Positions 46,291 through 57,455 of a DNA stretch of 64,000 nt are shown piece by piece. The notes under the pieces were generated by a model. The model was given only the letters and a program-made list of their open reading frames with translations, ran no database searches and was not told the origin of the DNA. The position numbers and the translations under genes were made by a program. Position 1 is the stretch's first letter. Each line of letters opens with the position of its first letter. Location of the stretch: positions 23,141,401 through 23,205,400 of the forward strand of contig JAQFVV010000001.1 in the NCBI GenBank assembly GCA_028023455.1, read 5' to 3'. Source of the DNA: Epiperipatus broadwayi. Lineage: Eukaryota > Onychophora > Udeonychophora > Euonychophora > Peripatidae.

Positions 46291-49200
46291 GGTACCCCCC
46301 TCATAGGAAGTAACAACTTTTTGTTGAAAAGAAAAAATGGGAAGGGAGAAAAGGGGAAGGAAGAGGGAAAGATAGGTTGAGGACATTTATTTGTAGCCCT
46401 CAAAATGAGATAAACCTCATTTTGAACTCTTGAATGGGGGATATTTAGCAGGAACTCAGTTCAAACCTGTCACAAAAGAAAGGAAGTAGGCTAGGAAAGG
46501 TTGTTCTTTTTTCTTCATTCATGTGGTATTATTTTTCTTGGTTTTAATTTATTTATTTATTGGGAGAAAGCACATAGACAAGTACACATATTTGCTGGAG
46601 TATGAAAGAGTGGTGATAGTTAGTGGCTAATCTCATTAATGGCACACATATATATAGATGAGTTTTATCATTTTTAAAATCACGTAAAAAGGTTTTGATT
46701 TTTTTTTTTGTCATTGTGGCGATCTCGGGAATTAATTAGCCAAATGTTTTTTTTTATTTTTAGAAACAGATGGTACTAATTTTTGTCTTACTGTCTTGTT
46801 CTATCTAAACAAATTGTTGTTATTTTAAACATTTGGACATTGTTAAATTAGTTTTAATTAAAGAAGAAAAGGAAAGAAGCAAGGGAATGTGGAATGTACT
46901 GTATAAATCAAATACTTTTGCTTTCTTTTGTCTGATCTCTAATTAAAGAAGGGAAAGTGAATTTCAAAGTTAAAGATAAGAAAAATAAAGAAAAATTGGT
47001 ATGGCTAAGTAGTTCTTTTGTTGTGTTTTCTTTTTTAAAAAAAAATGAGAAGGCAATACGTTTTTATCAATCGGTAAACGACATTGCAAGAACAAAAAAA
47101 AATTAATAAACTCACAGTGAAAAAAAAGAGAAGGACATGAAACAAACTGTCATCACGGCCCTCTCATTGCTGTATAAAGAATTTTAAACTGAAATTAGAA
47201 CTTTGGAAGAAAAACTTCATGGATCACATGGGGTGATAGAGTTCTAATCATGCCGGAGTTCATATTTATGCCCCAGCTTTCTCTACTATCTGTGCCAAGA
47301 AGGCCCATTTTGACATCCGCTGGCCCAAGTCATACCATCATCAATCATTAATCTGATAACTGGATAGTGTATTATGTTTGCCATCCTTGGAAATCGTGAG
47401 AAAGAAAGCAGAGAAAATGTCATCCAAAGATGGACTCAATAACTGGAATACACGAGAAAAGATGGACGCTAAGCCTTGCAGATGCCAGATTCCGAGATCG
47501 TAAGGTATCTGTATCTTATTTCTTTCATAAATTCCAGTAAATATAAAGCTGTATAAATCTTAATTCATAAACTATAACTAAATCCAGCCATATGGCAATA
47601 TTTATATAATTTTTTTTGTTTTGTGTATATGTATATTTCTTTTATCTTTAATTAATAAGAATCATAATGTTTTGTCTTATATATGATTTATGTTTCGTTA
47701 TTCTAATGGTGAATAATAATCATTTCTCAAATTAAAATCTTTTTTTTTTTTTTTTGCTTAGTTTCAATCTCATGTTCTGCCTTACTTATTTACATTATCA
47801 TTAGGTTAAGAAATATATTGTGTATATGTCGGCATATGTCCAATGAATAATCGAGTTTAACCAAGTTAGATATACAGGTGTGGGAAAGGGTAATTGTCTC
47901 AATTTTGACTATATTGGGGAAATGAATTAGATGAATAGTTATTAGAGAAAAGGGAAGAAAAGAGTGCTTGTATAAAGTTTGGATTACTTACTGCATCTTT
48001 GGCTTATTTGCTACCACTCCTGAGCACAAGCTAGTTCAAGTTGGCATAAATCGATATTGCAGACTGCAGATCAATTCCAACCAATAATATGAACATTGGG
48101 TTATTACATTATATATTATTCACAAAAGTAGACTCATAAAAATACAAACAGATACATTATAATGAGTATTAATGGATTGAGAGGCATTTGCCAAATACAA
48201 AAATATACACAGACTACACTTTCCACAGCACATTATTGAAAGATTAATTGTTAAAAAATCAGGTTAAATTTTGAATGATATGTTAATTAATACATGCAAT
48301 TCAGCTGTACATGACAAGAAACTTTCAATTCTCTGTAAAAAATTTATTTTTATTAGTTTAAAAATTGAAATAAATAATGTAAAAATTGAAAGAAATATAT
48401 TTAACTTTCTAATATCAAATTATTATTCCTTTACTAAACATTAATAAAAGGAAAACCATATGATTAATTTTCTAATCACAATACATTTTTATGAAGAAAT
48501 TAAACAAATTTTTTAAATTATAAAATTTTTCTAACTACATATTCCAGAAATAATGAAATTGTGAATTTATGATAAAGTTTATTTTTAATAATAAAAAAAA
48601 GATGAAATATAGTGGCTATTTTTAACAAGTCTCTGTTGATTTAGTTTACATCAAAAAAAGGAAAACTGATGTCACTTTTAATATTATAAAAAAATTAAAT
48701 CAATTTTTAAGCTATACAAATTTACCAACTCTGCATAGTCCAAAAACATAGAAATTGTGATTCTATGCTAAAGTTTCTTTTCAATTATAAAGTGATACAT
48801 TTTGTAATGCAATGGCTCTTAATATCAAAGAGCTTAATTATTATTTTCAGCCAAGATTAAAAGAAAAATATATGGCCAGCATTTAATACCCATAATATAT
48901 TTTTATTTAAAAAAAAATTAAACTTACCCTTAAATTATGTGAAAATGGCAATTATCTAATATATATTAATTTCCAAAAACAAAACAAAAAATACTGATTC
49001 TATAATAAAAGTCTGTTTTTAATAATAAAAGAAATTTAAATTTTGTTTATCAGCAACTTCTTATGTTGCATTGCTAAAGTATTAGTTTAATCAAAATTTT
49101 CAAAAATTAAAGTTAATCATAAGATGTTTGAAAATCTTAATTTTCAAAAAAAAAATCAGAATGTATTTACAATTTTAATTTTTGCATAGTATTATATGAG

Positions 49201-49754
49201 CCATTTAATGTAATATAATGTGATATGTATTTATTCACAGCTCTTAATAGATAAATCAGAACATTTGCAAGTTTATATTAAAAGTTCATTTCCCCCCCAA
49301 AAAAAGTTGACAGTTTTTATTTTGTTTAACTTTTTGCCTGGCGAAGCAGCCATATTGAATATTAAAAAAATTATGTTAAGCCACAAATTTTATTATAACT
49401 TTGTATTATTCAGAAATGAACAATATATATTACACAGAACGCCAAAAAATTTAATTAAGCTGAAAAAATATAGTCATTGATATTCAAAGTAATAAAAAAC
49501 AATAAAAATTAATATTTCTAATAATTTCCATATTATTTTATAAATTTAAAATTGTCATGCATGCAGCTTAAAATTATATTTTTGTTAATAGGTTAGTTGG
49601 ATTTATCATAAAATTTTAAAAAAAAATTAGTATACCTTTCATTTTTTCTAGTAGCCCTTCAAAACGTACAGGGGTTTGCAATAAATATGTCATCCCTAAT
49701 AACAAGTAGTTAATATTGATCAATAATTAGTATAATTTGAATATTATAATAAAG
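46291..49754. other. Noncoding stretch beyond the Ty3/Gypsy remnant
   Basis: A purine-rich block (about 46330-46380) follows the pol remnant and may include its polypurine tract; a 3' LTR could follow but has no partner to define it. 47140-47530 is less AT-rich and may belong to it. From 47600 to 49754 the sequence is very AT-rich with no recognised gene; the 86-codon frame at 49220-49480 has no family signature. Confidence 0.4.
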
Positions 49755-51370
49755 TACTTTGGTACTAGTCTATTAGCAGCCGTACATCATTTGATGGCAG
49801 TTTCTGTGCAAAAACATTGAAATATGCCATTTATGCGGCTGAAACTATGGCTACTACAACACTACCTTCATAATAGCCATTTTAGGACATGTGATGGCAT
49901 TCTCCATGCAAAAGCACAGAAATCATGCCTAGCTATGTGTGGCCATGCTTTATGTGAATGTTCAGTAATAATAGTTTGCTACCGTTTGATATGAGGGTGT
50001 CTGTTGCTCAATGTCACACAAGTGTTGAAATCTCTTCAAAATCATTGTCTTGCCCACCAACTGGAGTAGTATTGTATAGTGATAATTATTATCCTGTCAG
50101 CGTGCTTCCCTATGCATCTTGGAAATTGCTATAAATTGTGAAACTTTTTTCAGAGCGCGATGTGGTGGATTCACGACAAATTTCACATTCTCAACGAGAT
50201 GGATGTACACAGCCAGTAGTTTTAAAAGACATTTTTGTTCCTATGCAGTGTTATTCTTTTGTATTTGGTTCCACTTACAAGTGCGATTTTTTTTTTTGGG
50301 GGGGGGGTTGTGTTTGGAAATAAAACTGTTGTTATTGATGCTTATTGTTGTGAGTTGTTTTTGAAACCCAATCAATCCAAAGATGCTTTTTTGGCACTTG
50401 TATTACAGATTTAAAAACCAAGTTGGCTGATAAAATACAAAAACATCGATCGGCTAATGAATTTTTTGATTTGGGTTTGGGTTTTTTTTTTTTTTTTGCA
50501 ATTTTGTTTAACCATTTAATTTATTATTACAAGAATAATGTCAATTTGGAAATAAAAAAGAAGAGTGTTTGGCTTTTGTTTTTCACTTTTCATCGGCGAT
50601 GTAAAAAACAAAGGCGGCTGATTACTGTTTTTATGAAGTGTTTTGGGTTTTCGAAATTGGTTTAAACATTGAATTTAGTATTCGAAGAATAATGTAAATT
50701 AGCCAATCCAAAGAAAACTGTTAGATTTTTGAGTTTGATTTCTTTTTTAATGAAGTGTTTTGGGTTGTTTTGTTGTTGTTTTGTGTTTTGGGAATTCTTG
50801 TTTAAACATTGAATTTCCTATAGAAGAATAATGTCAATTTGGAAATCCAAAGAAAACTTTTGTTTTGGGGTTCATGACTTTTTCCATGAAGTGTTTGGAG
50901 TTGTTTTTTAGTTTTGTTTCAACGTTTTAATTTACTATTAAAAGAATAACATAAATTTGGAAATAAAAAGAAATTTTTTTTTTGGGGGGGGGGGTGATTC
51001 CTTTTCTAATGAAGTGTTTCAGGTTGTTTTTTTTTTTAAATTTTGGTGAAAATGTTTAATTTTCTATTAGAAGAATAGCATAAATTTGGAAATAAAAAGA
51101 CAATTTTTTTTGTTGGGTTTTTTTTACATCTGATTAAACATTTAATTTAGTATTATAAGAATAATGTTATTCTTGTACTAGTAAATTAAACATTTTAACA
51201 AAATTCCCAAAAAAAAAAAACCTTTTTTTAATTTAGAATACTTACAATAACATAAATTTTCAATAGTCAAAAAAAAAGGCAGGCCTGGAAACTTTATATT
51301 AATATATTTTTGAAGAGGAACAGTACCATCAAGCGATGTACGGTTGCTAATAGACCAGTACCATAACTTC
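49755..51370. mobile_element. TIR DNA transposon of unassigned family, copy 2
   Basis: The ends are inverted: the left arm contains CTATTAGCAGCCGTACAT and TTTGATGG, and the right arm read inward contains CTATTAGCAACCGTACAT and CGCTTGATGG. The left third matches the right third of the element at 8590-10392 in reverse, including GGCTGAA..TATGGCTA and the segment near 49975-50125 (GCTACCGTTTGATATGAGG against GCTACCATTTAATCTGAGG on the other strand). The right half is a T-rich tandem array. No transposase was recognised. The frames at 50119-50364, 50138-50323 and 50423-50665 have no family match. Exact ends and target duplication are uncertain. Confidence 0.7.
50456..51155 (+). repeat. T-rich tandem array, about 120-135-base units
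   Basis: Roughly five units repeat the order [TGAAGTGTTTTGGG or variant] - T-run - [AACATTGAATTTA/CCTAT] - [AGAAGAATAATGTCAATTTG] - [GAAATAAAAAGA]. TGAAGTGTTT occurs at about 50633, 50751, 50886 and 51010, giving spacings of about 118-135. The first unit near 50456 is longer. Each unit also has a poly-T and often a G-run, so unit length varies. It lies inside TIR copy 2. Confidence 0.8.
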
Positions 51371-54120
51371 AATACAGTTTGTAATTAATTAAAAAATATT
51401 ACTAAGCTAGTCACTATATACAAAATAAAATAATAAAATAAAAAGTAAATGAAATACTAAATTCATTATAGAGTGAAGCTTGAGGTACATAAGTTAGTAG
51501 TTTAGAGTTAATGTGATGTAGTATTATTTATCTTTATAGGTTTTGAGGGCTCATTGCTTCATGCTACTATAACTATAAATTTAGTAATAGGTTCATCAAC
51601 TGCCACCTCTCTTTGCATTTGATATGCAGCTTTGAAATTTACATTGTGGTAGTATATAATCGGCCTAAGTTTATATATACTGTCAAAATCTTTACTTTTA
51701 GCATGTGCATGTTTTTATTATTAAAATGCAGACAAGTCATTGTAGAAAAATCTAAACCGGGTCATAATATTTGCAAAATATGTTTATCTTTATCTCATAT
51801 CACCTAATTCAATTACTGGACCCAAACCCACATCATATCAAAAAATGCAGATAATTCGCGATATAAATTTACACAATCACAAGTTATTATATTGGTTTCA
51901 ATATTAATTTTTTCGTATATTTTTTTATCAAATATAAATTCAAATCAAAAAATATAAAAAAATAATTACCATCGAGCGCTTATAACTTTGTCTTCTAAAT
52001 ACATTGGTCAAAAGTTGTATTTTTTCTGATGTAATTTTAACGACGAATATTCTTCCATCAACTAGCAAAAAAATGAAAGACAAAAATTCAATTTACTTCA
52101 TCAAAAAAATTATAAAATTTTTAATTTTTATCATAGAAAATAAAATGTAGCTTTTCAGACAATAGAAAGATGGAAATGAAAGTATGAAATGTGCATATGT
52201 AGACCATGTAGTTTTCCACAATTCTAAACAAGCCGGATATTGCAAATTCAAAAATTCTAGAACGCTTCCTTCATCCGTAATAATGAATTAGTTAAAAGTC
52301 ATATTAGTTTATTCATTATTCTCAAAGTTATATAAAATGAAAATATTCAAAATTCTATGCTGAACAGTTATCTTCAAAATGTAAACAGAAAACTGCTCAT
52401 TTTGACCATCTCACTAGTTTTTAAAAATAGCATACAAAGGTTAAACTTTTATTATGAATTTTTTTATCATTTAGTAATACAGCATTTCAGATAAATTTAA
52501 GTAGATTTATTTTTTACTTAATTATTTTTTAAAAACTATATGGGTATTTACTAATAAATTAAGTTTTAAAGATTTCTGTTTTTATCATAACTTTTATATT
52601 TACAAAAATGGTGCAACTTTTTTTTCATAACCATGTAAATATAAGTAATGAATTAAAATTTATTTATTTTAGTGTTTATTTTTGAGGAATATTTGCTAGT
52701 AAATTACATTTAAATTATATGAATACTATTACATTTAATTCTTCACCAGAGTAACGTTTGCATTGTTCTCACTGATGACACTTTTATTAATCATTCAACA
52801 TTTGATTTTTGTAGTAAACTAGTATTCTATATTAGAGTTCAAGAAATTGGCTTTGATTTGTTAGAAATATAAATTTACAAATGAAAAACATTCTAAAGAA
52901 ATTATATTTGAACTTTGCAAATAATAAAAAAATGATAATAAAGTGAATTCACAATGAGAACAATGGAGTTTTTTATCATTGAATGGTGTGAAGGAAAGCA
53001 GCCAAGTAATAAGTCACTCATTAAGAAATGTTTATTGATTGAAATTTGAATTTAAGATGAGAATGGATAAATGTGAAACTTTAATAAATGTATAGAATTT
53101 TGCTTTAAAATTTAAAATTGCCTTTATAATTTTTAGAATATCTTAAAGTATTCTATCACAGTAGTTAGTAAAGGCTTTAGAATGTGTGATCATACTGGCA
53201 TAGTTTTCTTTATTAATCTTGTGCTAGAATTTGTTAATTTCTGTTTTTAAAAATAAAACATACAAGTATACAATAAGAATATAATCATGACTCTTTAATA
53301 AACTATACAAGAAATCACTTGTTGTTTTTTTGCTAGTCCAAAAATCTTCCAAAGTAATTTTGCAAATAGTCTTAAAACTGGAGAATAATAAATTTGAGTC
53401 ATCAAACACATAGTATGTAAACTAAATTACTTTGATCTTACTGATTATTGGAAAGTACTGGCCTCTTCACATTTTTGCTGTTTTTTAAAAAAAAACTAAC
53501 AAAATATCACTACAGACTGTCATAGAAGCAATAATGTTGAGGGAATATTAACCCTTTCAAAACCAGGTGGCCATTGTTAATTTTTAGAAAAATTTACCTT
53601 AACTCTAATAACTTAGATATTTTGTGTTTGAATGTAATAAATATAAAAAAAACATGCATTAAAAAAAAGGTCATATATGAAAGAATGTAATGAAGCTGTT
53701 AAAATAATCATTTTATAAAGAAAAAGAATATTTTTAATAGTTTTAAGAATGTTTATTTTTACACTGATCCACAAATCCTAAATTTTGAAATTCAAATAAT
53801 AAAATGACAATTTCATAAACAGCTTCATCACATCCGTCACAAAATTTCCAAAAAAATGATGTATTGGAAGTCTTACCTGAGGTAATTTTTCACTGAGAAA
53901 ATTATTAAAACAGCGGCCTTGCGGTGGTCCTTTTTTATTCTACAGCCAGATGTGTCCATTTGTTCAAAAGTACCTATAACAATATGAATGGTTTTTAGTG
54001 GAGAAAAAAGTAACAGAACAGTGTATTTAAAAATAAATAAATAAACTCATAAAAAATAAAATGAATAAAAATATATCAATAAAGATAATTTTTTATTATT
54101 ATTAACAACGATTACATGTG
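51371..54120. other. AT-rich noncoding stretch
   Basis: No gene recognised. Short frames such as 51613-51807 and the minus-strand 53224-53409 lack any signature. Parts of 51820-52270 have slightly raised CG content but no identified family. Confidence 0.45.
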
Positions 54121-54123
54121 TGG

Positions 54124-54490
54124 AAGAAAGGCTGAGTTTAAATACATGGCACTATAGCAGAGTGGATGGATTGATGAAGCCAGAAACTGTGTATAAAATA
54201 TTCTATATTACATGAAATTCCAGTTGTGTGACATAAACTTGTATATAAATATATTTATTATTTTGCATAAAAGTGAATGGATAGATTGATGAAGCCAGAA
54301 AGTGTGTATAAAATATACTATATTACATGAAATTCCAGTTGTGTAGCTTGAACTTGTATATAAATATATTTATTATTTTGCATAAAAGATATGAAGAAAG
54401 GCCGAGTTCAAATACATGGCACTGTAACAATAAGTGGATGGATTGAGGAAGCCAGAAAATCTATACAATATCCTATATTACTTGCCTAAA
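54124..54490 (+). repeat. Tandem repeat, about 111-base units with partial third
   Basis: Unit 1 (54162-54272) and unit 2 (54273-54385) share ATTGATGAAGCCAGAAA, TATTACATGAAATTCCAGTT and ATATTTATTATTTTGCATAA. A head segment AAGAAAGGCTGAGTTTAAAT (54124) recurs before the partial third unit as AAGAAAGGCCGAGTTCAAAT (54394). The head has a weak B-box look (GAGTTCAAATAC), so the array may be SINE-derived. Confidence 0.8.
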
Positions 54491-55489
54491 ATTGACACAA
54501 ATCAATTGCGGGTCATAACTTTAGCAAGTCCGGGCTGATGCAATAATTTGTCCATAAATTCAAACTTGGTCACGCGTGATACACTATTCATATTTATAAT
54601 CATGCCGAAAAATGCATCAGCTCAAGCGGTGACAGATTACCCCAGTCCCCAATTTTTCCCCGTTCTACAGCATATTTATTTGAAAATATAATTTATTATT
54701 CTATAGCATATTTATTTGTTTCAGTACATAGAAAATATTATAATTTATAAAATATATATATATAAAAAAGTAATTACATACCCTTGAATGTTATCCAGAA
54801 ACGTAACTTGAGAAGAGGGCCCAGAATCGCGGACAACTTCAACGGAAAATCAGAATAAAATCTTCAATAATTGATCCAACCATTGTGGAATAACTTTTTT
54901 ACGATATATAAACTGATAAAAATAAAAAAAATTTTAGGTATCCTTCGCTAAAAATATTCATAAAAAATCTAAAAATTGTCGTACAGAAAAAATTCTTACA
55001 TTTTCATGTAGATAACAAAATGGTGCAAAGAATGACATAAAGGCCCGTATGTGTGACGTTTACCGTTTATGCGTAAACTCAGATCAAAATAGAAATTTCT
55101 AGAAAAGACGTACTGGGGGTCAAAGGGACAATATCATCTTTAACCAAGAAACTTCATCTTGCTTAATTAATTTGTTAATTTTTATTTTTTATTTATTTTA
55201 CTGATGTACTATAATATAAGTTTGTATTTGAATGAATTTATACTTTTCCAAAATTTTTCTGAATTAAATTCAACTCTGAATCAAAATTTCCGATTAATGG
55301 TAGTCTTTCTTGCTAAATTAATCAAATATATATCATAATTTTACGGTACCATCTAACAATGTATTTTGTGTTATATTGAGAGCTTTAGTGGAAGATCAAT
55401 AAATTTTGAATTGTGGCTATTTGCTTCATTTAAAGAAAATTCTAATAATTTTAAGAACTTACAAATAAATTATGGCTTATCAAATAAGT
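54491..55489. other. Noncoding stretch
   Basis: No gene recognised. 54520-54660 and 55030-55130 are less AT-rich, with no recognised family. Confidence 0.4.
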
Positions 55490-55785
55490 AATACTGATAA
55501 CATAAACCTATTCATGGAATAACTAAGTTTGAAAACAATATTATGATTATTCACAAGTCAGATTTTCAAATAATTATTTAAATAAACTTGCAAATAATAC
55601 CCACTTTCTTATATCATTATATTCTTCAAGTCAATACAAGACTTTCTAATAATTTATGCAAAAAAGTGGATGTTTTTTTTGTAAGTTTATTTAAATGATT
55701 TTTTGAGAATTTGACTTGAAAATTATCATAGTAATGTTTTTGAACTTAGCATTTCATAGATAGATTTAAATAAAGCATGTATTAT
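55490..55785. repeat. Long inverted repeat (fold-back structure) 3
   Basis: Left arm about 55490-55607, right arm about 55663-55785, spacer about 55 bases. Pairing blocks: TTATTTAAATAAACTTGC against GTAAGTTTATTTAAATGA, CACAAGTCAGATTTTCAAAT against TTGAGAATTTGACTTG, and CTAAGTTTGAAAACA against TGTTTTTGAACTTAG. It is more diverged than the other two fold-backs. Confidence 0.75.
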
Positions 55786-56428
55786 TTTTTATTGGTAGTG
55801 ATTATTTATCTATCTGATCAATGAATGCACTATTGATATCAATTAGAAGAGATTGCTTTTTAAGTTAGCTTCTAATAAAGCCTTTTACTTTATAATCAAT
55901 ATTTCAGAAGCAAAATACAAAAGAGTTCTCATCAAAAAAATTTTATTGAATAGAAAATTAAGACAATCTAATATTTTTTCAGTTTTTAATTTGTTTGTTG
56001 GTTTTTTTTTTTGGGAAAAAAATCACATCAGGTATTTATTGAAATTAGTTAATAGAGATTTAAAAAATAAAATAATCTATAAGTACAACTAAAGCGAATA
56101 TTCTTAGTAAATTATATAAATAATAATACTTATAATAAAACATGAAAATTATAATAGTAGCAGCAATAATTTTTCTTTTGTTTTTAATTTAACTAATTAT
56201 TGTGTAATTCAAATTGCTGTTTAATTCAGATTTATTTCCTATTTCTTTATGCATTATTGTTGCATTGTATATATAATTATTGATTATAAGTAAATGTAAT
56301 ATAAACTCATTAAGTTTGGCTGTTTGTTTCAGAATTATTTATTTCTCATTAAATAAGTTATAACTAGCATTTATTTAAATATATATTTGATCAAATGTTA
56401 TTGTTTAATTGTGTGTGTGTAAATTATT
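55786..56428. other. AT-rich spacer
   Basis: No gene recognised; the 79-codon frame at 55853-56092 is AT-rich and without family signature. Confidence 0.45.
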
Positions 56429-56436
56429 GTCTATTA

Positions 56437-57447
56437 CAGGGGTGTGGAACCTCAGACTCTTGGGCCAAAGAAGGTCCTCATAATCTTTCAATCTGGTCCT
56501 TGGGCATTTTTAAAAATATATGGCCCTGTATAAAACTTTTGTTTAAATGTTCACAGAGCAAATAATGAATTAAGAGTTAAGTAAAATAAAACATTTTTTT
56601 TTTCTCTAACCTTTATAATAGTTTTAGTTTGTACAGTCAGAGGTGCAATATTCCAAAAAATGATCTATATTGTGTGGTCTATCTGACTACAGATTTAATC
56701 TGAGAGCACTTTGTTTGTTTTTATAGTGATTTTCACAGACAAATGTATGCTAGCAAAAATAAAACTCAAATTTTATTCCATTTTATTATTATTTTATTAA
56801 GATGCCTACACTGAGTAAAATAAGAAAAACTGATACATAAAATCATGCATTTCAAAAGAAATGGACCATTGCATATATTTTTTATAGAAGGAAATAGTAA
56901 ATCAATGTGCCTGATATGTCTGGAAAGTATTTCAATTAATAAAGAACACAATAGTAAAAGGCACTATTTATCAAAACATTTTGATTACAAGAATGTTGGG
57001 GAAGAAAGAAATATTAAAATAGAAACGTTGAAAAAGAGCTTCATCAAGTGACTGACATGTTTTACAAAAAGTGCAAACAAGTCAGGAAATTCTGTGAAAG
57101 CAAGTTACATTATTTTTATTTTTTTCAAAAAGAAAAGCAGAAAATTCAAAATTATTTTCTGAAGGGGAATTAAGAATATAAATATGTCAAAAATTACAAA
57201 ATGAATTTAAAAATTGTCATTAAATATGAAACATTCATTAATAATAATGATGTTAATTTATTTGAATTCACAAAAAAATATATATATGGCCTTCATTTAA
57301 AAAGAGAAAGTTGAAATTAACCTTCCATTTGCAAAAGTCCTAATAATTAGGGATAAATTAATTAAATTTTTGATCAAATATAGCAGGTTGATTTTTAAGC
57401 TTATTATTTTGTATGACCCTTGACAGAAAAAAGGTTCCCCACCTCTG
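56437..57447 (+). mobile_element. hAT-superfamily DNA transposon, internally deleted
   Basis: A 1011-base element with short terminal inverted repeats: left CAGGGGTGTGGAACCT, right (read inward) CAGAGGTGGGGAACCT. CAG-GGGT ends are typical of hAT elements of the Charlie/Tip100 kind. An 8-base target duplication flanks it: gtctatta (56429-56436) and gtctacta (57448-57455), one mismatch. The interior keeps only the N-terminal part of the transposase (56802-57190), so most of the gene is deleted. Confidence 0.9.
56802..57190 (+). pseudogene. hAT transposase N-terminus with BED zinc finger, broken
   Basis: From ATG 56802 the frame reads MPTLSKIRKTDT, then a stop (about 56838), then NHAFQKKWTIAYIF; homology then shifts frame (about 56880) to FFIEGNSKSMCLICLESISI and NSKRHYLSKHF, a BED-type zinc finger (CXXC ... 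HX4H) that binds the transposon ends. It continues to a stop at 57049-57051, after which SANKSGNSVKASYI and a FSEGEL piece show the homology running on to about 57190. The catalytic core is absent. Confidence 0.8.
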
Positions 57448-57455
57448 GTCTACTA

